Positions 1-5,345 of a stretch of 5,345 nucleotides of DNA are shown piece by piece; the stretch's first letter is position 1, and each line of letters starts with the position of its first letter. The position numbers and the translations under genes were made by a program. The notes under the pieces are model-generated. The model was not told the origin of the DNA. It saw only the letters and a program-made list of their open reading frames with translations, and ran no database searches. The DNA lies in assembly GCA_947455695.1 (NCBI GenBank), contig CANGRN010000135.1, positions 1-5,345 on the forward strand. Direction: 5' to 3'. This DNA comes from Alphaproteobacteria bacterium. GTDB lineage: Bacteria > Pseudomonadota > Alphaproteobacteria > Micropepsales > Micropepsaceae.

Positions 1-722
<722 letters not shown>

Positions 723-725
723 GCG

Positions 726-756
726 GTCGGTAATTCGGCTTTGCCGAATTACCGAC
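726..756. repeat. Perfect 14-bp hairpin after cysK
   Basis: Bases 726-739 (GTCGGTAATTCGGC) are exactly complementary to 743-756 around a TTT loop at 740-742. It begins four bases after the cysK stop. Neither strand has a run of T after the stem, so it is not a textbook Rho-independent terminator, although a stem this strong can still stall polymerase or protect a 3' end. With the second hairpin that abuts it, it looks like a REP-type palindromic unit placed between convergent genes. The hairpin itself is seen directly; its function is inferred. Confidence 0.85.
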
Positions 757-780
757 GAAATGGTCCAGCGGACCATTTCG
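756..780. repeat. Perfect 11-bp hairpin abutting the first
   Basis: Bases 756-766 (CGAAATGGTCC) pair perfectly with 770-780 around an AGC loop. It shares base 756 with the preceding hairpin, so the two stems are stacked with no spacer. No T-tract follows on either strand (AGTGAATAAC on +). Its stem sequence is unlike the first one, so this is a two-stem element and not a duplicated hairpin. It may end transcription from both sides or be a REP-like element. Confidence 0.82.
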
Positions 781-789
781 AGTGAATAA

Positions 790-821
790 CGCCGCGAGCT
801 TAGGCGAGCGGCCGGACGGCG
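790..821. repeat. Weak GC-rich inverted repeat before the small-gene stop
   Basis: GCCGC at 791-795 can pair with GCGGC at 808-812; alternatively CGCCG at 790-794 can pair with CGGCG at 817-821. The inner part carries two direct copies of GCGAGC separated by TTAG and does not extend the stem. On the minus strand this would be the first structure after the stop of the small membrane protein gene, with GTTATT following, so a weak terminator for that gene is possible. It may also be the third part of the palindromic element at 726-780. Confidence 0.35.
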
Positions 822-1013
822 CTACTTCCCGACGCGAATAGCGCCGAGATCGCCCAACACGCCGAAGGCCTGCAACAGCCAGATAACCACCGCGATCACG
901 ACGACCGCGTTGAGGATGGATTTGATCTTGCCGTCCATGGGAATGTAGGTGTTGACGAGCCACAGCAGCACGCCGACGACAATAAGCACGACAACAATGG
1001 TCAGAAGCGGCAT
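822..1013 (-). CDS. Small two-helix membrane protein, Thivi_2564-like
   Basis: This 63-residue protein has two hydrophobic helices, at about residues 3-22 and 34-52, separated by a short polar turn, NTYIPMDGKIKS. I recognise the pattern (MPLLTIVVVLIVVGVLLWLV, then YIPMDGKIK, then a second helix rich in V/I ending WLLQAFGVL) as the small 'Thivi_2564 family membrane protein' group, found in many proteobacteria and of unknown function. The short tail LGDLGAIRVGK is polar and basic. The start is well supported: a GGGAGG Shine-Dalgarno lies six bases before the ATG at 1013. It lies 61 bp downstream of the phosphodiesterase gene on the same strand, so it may be co-transcribed, but that gap also holds a candidate promoter. 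The stop is a TAG at 824-822. I am sure of the gene, fairly sure of the family, and give no function. Confidence 0.85.
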   Translation of the reverse strand: MPLLTIVVVLIVVGVLLWLVNTYIPMDGKIKSILNAVVVIAVVIWLLQAFGVLGDLGAIRVGK

Positions 1014-1019
1014 GAAATA

Positions 1020-1025
1020 CCTCCC
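1020..1025 (-). promoter_or_regulatory. Strong ribosome binding site for the small membrane protein
   Basis: On the minus strand GGGAGG is followed by TATTTC and the ATG at 1013, an ideal Shine-Dalgarno with close to ideal spacing. It fixes the start codon of the 63-residue protein. No comparable site precedes the GDPD, MATE or UbiB starts in this window. Confidence 0.8.
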
Positions 1026-1042
1026 GTGAAATCTGCCTGTTA

Positions 1043-1067
1043 AACCCGCAGTTCCGGGGAAAGTTCC
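1043..1067 (-). promoter_or_regulatory. Candidate EcfG-type (general stress response) promoter
   Basis: Reading the minus strand, GGAAC at 1067-1063 is followed by 16 bases and then GGTT at 1046-1043. The known alphaproteobacterial EcfG sigma-factor promoter is GGAAC, 16-17 bases, CGTT, so the -35 is exact and the -10 matches three of four bases. Transcription would start near 1036, giving a leader of about 20-25 bases that contains the GGGAGG site, a sensible geometry. A second GGAAC at 1055-1051 has no good -10 partner. Nine matched positions are few, so chance is possible; the -10 mismatch falls on its first base. Confidence 0.35.
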
Positions 1068-1074
1068 CGTGCGG

Positions 1075-1854
1075 CTATAAAAGCCCAGCCAGCAGGTCGG
1101 GACGGTCGGTACATATCGCGTCCAGGTCCATTAGCCGGCGCATGTCGGCGGTTTCGTTGACGGTCCAGGCGCCAACCTTGAGGCCCGCGGCCCGCGCCGT
1201 GGCGATGTTGTCCGGCGTGGCGTCCGCGAAGTGGGCAAACCACCCCTGCCCGCCAGCGGTTGCAATGGACTCGATCACTGGCCGCGCATCGCCCGACAAC
1301 CTGTCAGTTGTGAACCAGCATTGCGCGCCCGGGTCGCACCGGCGAATGCGCGCCAGGGCCCGCCAGTCGAAGCCGACAAAGAGGATATTGTCCCGCCCGG
1401 CGCAAATCTCATGGACGGCATCGGCCAGCGCTACCGGATCGGCGCTGTCATCGCTCCCATCGCATTTCAGTTCGACGAACAATTTGAAGCCGCGCCCCAC
1501 CAGCGTCATCACTTCTTCCAGCGATGGCACCGGAGCGTCCAACGGTTTCAGCAGCGGATGGGTGCGCGCATAATCGCTCCCGGGGCGCGCCGTGCCGACA
1601 TCGAAGTGTCGCAACTCATCTCCTGTCAGGTCCTTGATGCGCGGGCCCGGCTCGGTCAGCCAAGCGCCATCCTTGCGCGCCAGGTCCGCCTTCAGCCGGA
1701 AATCATGATGCACCACGATCCTGCCGTCGGCCGTCCGTTGCACGTCCAGTTCGGCGCCGTCGCAGCCGCGTGCAACCGCATCGGCAAACGCCGCCAGCGT
1801 GTTTTCCGGCATCAGCTGGGCGCCGCCGCGATGGGCGATGTTCCAAGGTTGCAT
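1075..1854 (-). CDS. Glycerophosphodiester phosphodiesterase (cytoplasmic, UgpQ-like)
   Basis: It hydrolyses glycerophosphodiesters, products of phospholipid turnover, to sn-glycerol 3-phosphate and an alcohol. The 259-residue protein is a single GDPD TIM barrel: HRGG at 8-11 with PENT at 16-19, the metal-binding pair E35 and D37 in AELDVQRTADG, the catalytic HHD at 49-51, FVELK with E128 as a further metal ligand, and the closing signature GAWTVN (228-233) and CTDRPD (248-253). All core residues of the family are present, so it should be active. No signal peptide or membrane helix precedes the HRGG motif, and the length is close to E. coli UgpQ, so a cytoplasmic enzyme is likely; periplasmic GlpQ is longer and secreted. 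The start at 1854 puts the catalytic histidine at the usual place. There is no Shine-Dalgarno; the ATG follows a TATAAA by only five bases, which suggests a leaderless message. The MATE gene is divergent. Confidence 0.93.
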   Translation of the reverse strand: MQPWNIAHRGGAQLMPENTLAAFADAVARGCDGAELDVQRTADGRIVVHHDFRLKADLARKDGAWLTEPGPRIKDLTGDELRHFDVGTARPGSDYARTHPLLKPLDAPVPSLEEVMTLVGRGFKLFVELKCDGSDDSADPVALADAVHEICAGRDNILFVGFDWRALARIRRCDPGAQCWFTTDRLSGDARPVIESIATAGGQGWFAHFADATPDNIATARAAGLKVGAWTVNETADMRRLMDLDAICTDRPDLLAGLL

Positions 1855-1859
1855 GGCTT

Positions 1860-1865
1860 TTTATA
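1860..1865 (-). promoter_or_regulatory. -10-like TATAAA in the 45-bp divergent gap
   Basis: On the minus strand TATAAA (1865-1860) lies five bases before the GDPD ATG at 1854. With normal -10 geometry the first transcribed base would fall at or next to that ATG. A poor -35 candidate, GCGACG at 1888-1883, sits 17 bases upstream and keeps only the central GAC of TTGACA. On the plus strand the same AT-rich patch reads TATAGC (1862-1867), a possible -10 for the MATE gene with a leader of about 26 bases. This is the only AT-rich stretch in the gap. The call is tentative. Confidence 0.35.
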
Positions 1866-1899
1866 GCGGCTGGACGCGCCTTCGTCGCGGTCCCGTGCT

Positions 1900-3369
1900 A
1901 TGGGCTCGCGCATGACGGACCATCTTGCCGATCTGGGACCTGTGATCCCTGCCGGTCGCCACCATGCCTGGCTGCTGGAGGCGCGCGAGCTGCTGCGCCT
2001 GGCGGTGCCCATGGCCGCCACCCAGCTCGCACAGATGGTGATCCTGGCCACCGACACCATCATGCTGGGTCATTTCAGCAACCGGGCGCTGGCGGCGGCC
2101 GCTCTGGGCAACACCATCTATTTCATGTGCTGGCTGCTGGGCAGCGGGCTGCCGATGGCGGTGTCGCCGGTGATCGCCCATGTCCAGGGCGCGCATATCG
2201 CGGGCCCCCGGCGCGCGTCGCGCGCCAATAATTCAACGGGCGCTTTAGCGCCCAAGCAACGCGATCAACGCGAAGTGCGCATCGCGGTGCGCATGGGCCT
2301 GTGGTCGGTGGCGCTGATCTCGCTGCCGCTGCTGGCTGTGCTGATCTTCACCCGTCCCATTCTCACCGCGCTGGGCCAGGAGCCCATGCTGGCCTCGGAC
2401 GCCGCCATCTTCATGTCGGGCCTGGCCTGGGGGCTCCCCTTCGCCATGGCGTTCCAGGTGCTGCGCAGCTTTTCCACCGCGCTCAGCCGCGCCGTCCCGC
2501 CCTTGGTGGTGATGGGCGCGGCGGTGTTGTGGAATGCCGGTTTCGACTATGCGCTGATCTTCGGCCATTTCGGTTTTCCCAAGATGGGCCTGTATGGCGC
2601 GGGCCTGGCGAGCGCCAGTTCCAACATCTTCAGCTTCGTCGCGATGCTGGCGGTGTGCCTGGCGGTTCCCGCCCTGAAGCGCTACCGCATCCTGCACCGG
2701 TTGTGGCAATGGCACCGGCAAAGCTTTGCCGAACTGTTCCGGCTGGGCCTGCCCATCGGCATCACCATGGTGTTCGAAGTGGCGTTGTTCAACGGCGCAG
2801 CGCTGGCGATGGGCGTGATCGGCCTGTCGTCGCTGGCGGCGCACCAGATCGCCATCACCATTCCCTCCCTCACCTTCATGATCCCGCTGGGCATCGGGCT
2901 GGCGGCGACCGTGCGGGTCGGCATGGCGGCGGGCGCCGGCGATGCCATCGCCGCCCGGCGCGCCGGCTTCACCGCCATTGGCATGGCGGCGCTTTTCATG
3001 TGCTGCGCCGCGCTGGTGCTGCTCTTGTGGCCGCGCGAAATCGCCAGCCTGTGGCTGCCGGACATTCCGGAGAACGCAGACGTGCTGGCGCTGGCGGTCA
3101 GTTTCCTGGCCGTCGCCGCCGCCTTCCAGCTGGTGGACGGCATCCAGGTCGCCGCTTCCATGAGCCTGCGCGGCCTGAAGGATGCGCGCGGGCCGATGTG
3201 GCTGGCCGGCGCTTCCTATTGGCTGGCCGGCGCGCCCATGTGCCTGATCCTGGCGTTTCCGCTGGGCCTGAAAGGCTTCGGCATCTGGCTGGGGCTGGCG
3301 TTCGGACTGCTGATCGCGGCGGCGACGCTCACGACGCGCTTCGCGATCCTGTCAAAGAAACCGCTGTAG
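1900..3369 (+). CDS. MATE-family multidrug efflux transporter (NorM-type)
   Basis: An inner-membrane antiporter that exports cationic drugs or metabolites in exchange for Na+ or H+. The 489-residue protein is hydrophobic throughout, consistent with twelve helices in two MatE halves. NorM hallmarks are TDTIMLGHFS (51-60, with D52), GSGLPMAVSPVIAHVQGA (81-98), RMGLW (131-135), E293 in the first helix of the second half, AAHQIAI (313-319) and FQLVDGIQ...MSLRGLKDAR (409-430, with D413). D52, E293 and D413 correspond to the ion- and proton-coupling acids known from NorM, so it should function. Family members are usually 440-470 residues. The excess lies mainly in loop residues about 99-121, encoded by palindromic DNA with AAT, AAT, TCA and TTA codons unusual for this gene. 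The start is uncertain: ATG at 1900 or 1912 (M5), neither with a clear Shine-Dalgarno. The last 18 bases overlap the 3' end of ubiB. Substrate unknown. Confidence 0.93.
   Translation: MGSRMTDHLADLGPVIPAGRHHAWLLEARELLRLAVPMAATQLAQMVILATDTIMLGHFSNRALAAAALGNTIYFMCWLLGSGLPMAVSPVIAHVQGAHIAGPRRASRANNSTGALAPKQRDQREVRIAVRMGLWSVALISLPLLAVLIFTRPILTALGQEPMLASDAAIFMSGLAWGLPFAMAFQVLRSFSTALSRAVPPLVVMGAAVLWNAGFDYALIFGHFGFPKMGLYGAGLASASSNIFSFVAMLAVCLAVPALKRYRILHRLWQWHRQSFAELFRLGLPIGITMVFEVALFNGAALAMGVIGLSSLAAHQIAITIPSLTFMIPLGIGLAATVRVGMAAGAGDAIAARRAGFTAIGMAALFMCCAALVLLLWPREIASLWLPDIPENADVLALAVSFLAVAAAFQLVDGIQVAASMSLRGLKDARGPMWLAGASYWLAGAPMCLILAFPLGLKGFGIWLGLAFGLLIAAATLTTRFAILSKKPL
2210..2272. repeat. Palindrome cluster inside the MATE coding sequence
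   Basis: Three adjacent inverted repeats lie within 63 bases. GGCGCGCG at 2210-2217 is exactly complementary to CGCGCGCC at 2219-2226 around one T. GGGCGC at 2238-2243 pairs with GCGCCC at 2248-2253 around TTTA. CGCG at 2260-2263 can pair with CGCG at 2269-2272. CAACGCGA also occurs twice, at 2257-2264 and 2266-2273. Between the first two stems is AATAATTCAA, locally AT-rich. The segment encodes about residues 104-124, a polar loop (R-R-A-S-R-A-N-N-S-T-G-A-L-A-P-K) where MATE proteins normally run straight from GA to the REVR helix. The structure is seen directly; calling it an inserted element is inference. Confidence 0.6.
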
Positions 3370-4848
3370 AAGCAGCCCCAGCACGATCACAACGGTCAGC
3401 ACGACCACGGCGACACGCCACGGCCGGCTTTGGCGTTCCTGTTCGGCGGCAATGGCGCGGGCGGTATCGGGATGCAGGCGTACCCCGCCTTCGGCCACCA
3501 TCTGGGACAGTTCCTCCGCATTCTTGACCAGTTGCGGCAGGTCCTGGGCCAGCTTGCCCAGCGCGCCGAAGGTTTCGCCGGCGCGGGTCAGTGCCGCTTC
3601 CGGGCCCATATTGTCGGCGACCCAGCGTTCGGCGACGGGGCGCGCGGCCTCCCAGATGTCGAAGTCCGGATCCAGCCCGCGGCAGACGCCTTCCACCACC
3701 ACCATGGTCTTTTGAAGAAGTACCAGCTGCGGCTGGGCCTGCATGTCGAAGCGCCGCGTGGTCTCGAACAGCTGGCCCAGCAGGCGCGCGATGGAAACCT
3801 CGCGCGCGCTTTTGCCAAAGATCGGCTCGCCCACCGCGCGCATGGCCTGCGCAAATGTCTCGATGGGATGATGCGGCGGGACAAAGGCGAATTCGTAATG
3901 CAGCTCGGCCACCTTGCGGTAATCGCGCTGCAAAAAACCGGCGAGCGTGCCGGCCATGAAGCGGCGCATGCCCGCATCCAGCCGGCCCATGATGCCGAAA
4001 TCCACCGCCGCCAGCCGGCCCTGCGCATCGATGAACAGGTTGCCCGGATGCATGTCGGCGTGGAAATAGCCGTCGCGCAGCGCCTGGGTCAGGAAGCTGC
4101 GCATCACCAGCACCGCCACCTGCTTGGGGTCACGGCCCGCGGCGGCGATTGCCGCGGTGTCGCGCAAGGGAATGCCGTCAATCCATTCGCTGGTCAGCAC
4201 GCTGGCGGACGTGCGGGTCCAGTCGATATGGGGCACGCGGAATTCCGCTTCGCCCTTGGTGCTTTCATACAGCTCACCTGCCGCCGCCGCTTCCATGCGC
4301 AGATCCAGTTCCAGCGCCACCGAGTCCGCCAGGGTCGCGACAATGGCAGTGAAGCGCAGACGCCGCGCCTCGGCGGACCAGGCCTCGGCCGTGCGTGCGA
4401 AATAGGCCAGCGCCTGAAGGTCGCGCGTGAACTGCTCGCGGATGCCGGGGCGCAAGATCTTCACCGCCACCCGCACCGGCGGGTTGTCGCTGGTCTGGGC
4501 CCGGTGCACCTGGGCGATGGAGGCAGCCGCCATGGCGGCTCCAAAGCTGGAGAACAATGCCTCCACCGGCTTGCCGAAGGCGCGGGCGATCTCGGCGCGC
4601 GCGGCGCTTTCCGGGAAAGGCGGCAAGCGATCCTGCAAGTGTTCGAGCGCCGAGGCCATTTGCGGGCCCACAATGTCGGGCCGGGTCGCCAGCATCTGGC
4701 CCAGCTTGATATAGGCGGGCCCCAGCTTTTCCAGCGCCCCGCTCAGCTTGATGCCCGCGTCGGCGCTTCCTGCGCGGAAGGCCCGCGCCGGTCCGGCCAG
4801 CAACCAGGCGGCGTGCAGCAGACGCAAGAAACTGGAAACAGCACTCAT
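3352..4848 (-). CDS. ubiB: UbiB, ubiquinone biosynthesis kinase-like ATPase
   Basis: UbiB belongs to the ABC1/COQ8 atypical kinase-like family and is required for ubiquinone synthesis at the inner membrane. It was once called a hydroxylase but is now seen as an ATPase that helps handle lipid intermediates. The 498 residues show the family signature in order: KLGQ at 48-51 (KxGQ motif) in KLGPAYIKLGQMLATRPD, the alanine-rich nucleotide loop AAASIAQVH at 107-115, the invariant lysine K130 in VAVK, the ELD motif at 180-182, the hinge SEWIDGIP at 220-227, the catalytic loop HADMHPGN at 263-270 and DFG at 283-285. QKTMVVVEGV follows at 379-388. One hydrophobic helix at about 479-496 anchors the C terminus; E. 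coli UbiB has two there. The ATG shares its A with the ubiE stop (TGATG), and there is no Shine-Dalgarno, so translational coupling to ubiE is likely. The 3' end overlaps the MATE gene. Confidence 0.96.
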   Translation of the reverse strand: MSAVSSFLRLLHAAWLLAGPARAFRAGSADAGIKLSGALEKLGPAYIKLGQMLATRPDIVGPQMASALEHLQDRLPPFPESAARAEIARAFGKPVEALFSSFGAAMAAASIAQVHRAQTSDNPPVRVAVKILRPGIREQFTRDLQALAYFARTAEAWSAEARRLRFTAIVATLADSVALELDLRMEAAAAGELYESTKGEAEFRVPHIDWTRTSASVLTSEWIDGIPLRDTAAIAAAGRDPKQVAVLVMRSFLTQALRDGYFHADMHPGNLFIDAQGRLAAVDFGIMGRLDAGMRRFMAGTLAGFLQRDYRKVAELHYEFAFVPPHHPIETFAQAMRAVGEPIFGKSAREVSIARLLGQLFETTRRFDMQAQPQLVLLQKTMVVVEGVCRGLDPDFDIWEAARPVAERWVADNMGPEAALTRAGETFGALGKLAQDLPQLVKNAEELSQMVAEGGVRLHPDTARAIAAEQERQSRPWRVAVVVLTVVIVLGLLLQRFL

Positions 4849-5345
4849 CAGATACGCCAGGCCGAATGCATGGCGGCGATGCCGCCGGAGAGATTTCTGA
4901 CCTTCACCTGCTCCAGCCCGGCTTCGGTGATCATCTGGGCGAATTTCGCCTGGGGCGGGAAGCGGCGGATGCTTTCAGCCAGGTAGCGATAGGACTCTTC
5001 ATCCTTGGCCACCAGGCCGCCAATCTTGGGCATCAGCTTGAAGGAATAGGCGTCGTACAAGGTGTCGAGCCCCGGCACTTCCACCTTGGAAAACTCCAGG
5101 CACAGAAAGCGACCGCCCGGTTTCAGCACCCGCCGCGCTTCCAACAGCGCCCGGTCGATGTGGGTGACGTTCCGGATGCCGAAAGCGATGGTGTAGCAAT
5201 CAAAATGCGCGTCAGGGAACGGCAGGCTTTCGGCATTGCCGCACACCCACTCGATGGCGCCCTCGCCTTTTTCTTCGGCGCGGCGAACCCCTTCCCCCAG
5301 CATCTGCTGGTTGATGTCGCAGACGGTGACCGCCGCCTCGCCGCC
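4848..5345 (-). CDS. ubiE: UbiE, ubiquinone/menaquinone C-methyltransferase, 5'-truncated
   Basis: UbiE uses S-adenosylmethionine to methylate the benzoquinol ring in ubiquinone synthesis, and demethylmenaquinol where menaquinone is made. The frame is open to the window edge, giving 165 C-terminal residues of a protein usually near 250. It starts with [13 protein letters not shown], the strand-and-acid segment that binds the SAM ribose; the glycine-rich motif I lies outside. Then come [53 protein letters not shown] and the conserved end [15 protein letters not shown]. These segments are specific to the UbiE/COQ5 family and rule out a generic methyltransferase. The ubiE-ubiB order and TGATG junction support an operon for ubiquinone synthesis. 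The operon promoter and start codon lie outside the window. Confidence 0.96.
   Translation of the reverse strand, partial: GGEAAVTVCDINQQMLGEGVRRAEEKGEGAIEWVCGNAESLPFPDAHFDCYTIAFGIRNVTHIDRALLEARRVLKPGGRFLCLEFSKVEVPGLDTLYDAYSFKLMPKIGGLVAKDEESYRYLAESIRRFPPQAKFAQMITEAGLEQVKVRNLSGGIAAMHSAWRI

Noticed and set aside
1053..1068. A short inverted repeat (GGGA/TCCC) after the phosphodiesterase stop as a terminator
   Set aside because: The stem is only four to five pairs and has no T-tract, and the same bases are better explained as part of the promoter candidate for the small gene.
1231..1866. Open frames on the + strand opposite the phosphodiesterase gene
   Set aside because: The minus strand carries every GDPD catalytic motif; the + products resemble no family and have no ribosome site.
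1071..1869. Similar CTATAAAAGCC strings near both ends of the phosphodiesterase gene, in inverted orientation, as terminal repeats of a mobile unit
   Set aside because: The match is only about 11 bases with a gap. One copy overlaps the stop codon and the other the start region. There is no transposase and no target duplication.
3199..3233. A 14-bp direct repeat (TGGCTGGCCGGCGC at 3199-3212 and 3220-3233)
   Set aside because: It encodes a WLAGA motif repeated seven residues apart in a MATE helix; biased codon use and helix composition explain it without a mobile or regulatory role.
2301..3527. A 408-codon + frame overlapping the MATE gene
   Set aside because: It is an Arg/Gly/Ala/His-rich out-of-frame reading of the MATE gene, whose own frame has conserved helices and coupling residues throughout.
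3430..4986. A 518-codon open frame on the + strand opposite ubiB and the end of ubiE
   Set aside because: It is an antisense shadow of GC-rich coding DNA. The minus strand encodes unmistakable UbiB and UbiE motifs, while the + product is low-complexity (rich in H, G, A, R, Q) with no recognisable domain.

Overview
The window looks like ordinary chromosomal DNA from a GC-rich proteobacterium, most likely an alphaproteobacterium. The reasons are strong G/C preference at third codon positions, a ubiE-ubiB pair with touching ends (common in that class), and a possible EcfG-type promoter, a signal of the alphaproteobacterial general stress response. The genus cannot be told from this sequence. No plasmid, phage, IS, CRISPR or RNA gene is visible, and I see no multi-gene novel system.

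Layout: (1) 1-722, +, the 3' three quarters of a cysteine synthase gene (cysK), cut by the window edge. (2) 723-821, a gap between convergent genes with two perfect adjacent hairpins and a weaker third inverted repeat; it resembles a REP-like palindromic element more than a U-tract terminator. (3) 822-1013, -, a 63-residue two-helix membrane protein of the Thivi_2564 type, with a strong ribosome binding site and its own candidate stress promoter. (4) 1075-1854, -, a cytoplasmic glycerophosphodiester phosphodiesterase. (5) 1855-1899, a 45-bp divergent gap with a single AT-rich core that may serve both directions. (6) 1900-3369, +, a MATE-family multidrug/Na+ antiporter with an unusual extra loop encoded by palindromic DNA. 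(7) 3352-4848 and 4848-5345, -, ubiB and the 3' part of ubiE. They are joined by a TGATG overlap, and ubiB runs tail-to-tail into the MATE gene with an 18-bp overlap.

Functionally these are housekeeping genes: sulfur assimilation (CysK), phospholipid-derived glycerol phosphate recycling (GDPD), drug efflux (MATE) and ubiquinone synthesis (UbiE methyltransferase, UbiB ATPase). Only ubiE-ubiB clearly form an operon; the GDPD and small membrane protein genes could be co-transcribed across 61 bp.

The most interesting signal is at the DNA level. Dense palindromes sit between cysK and the small gene, and another palindrome cluster lies in frame inside the MATE gene, where it seems to have added about 20-24 residues to a cytoplasmic loop. 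This may be a mobile palindromic element that tolerates insertion into coding sequence, like the Rickettsia palindromic elements; that is inference and needs a genome-wide comparison.
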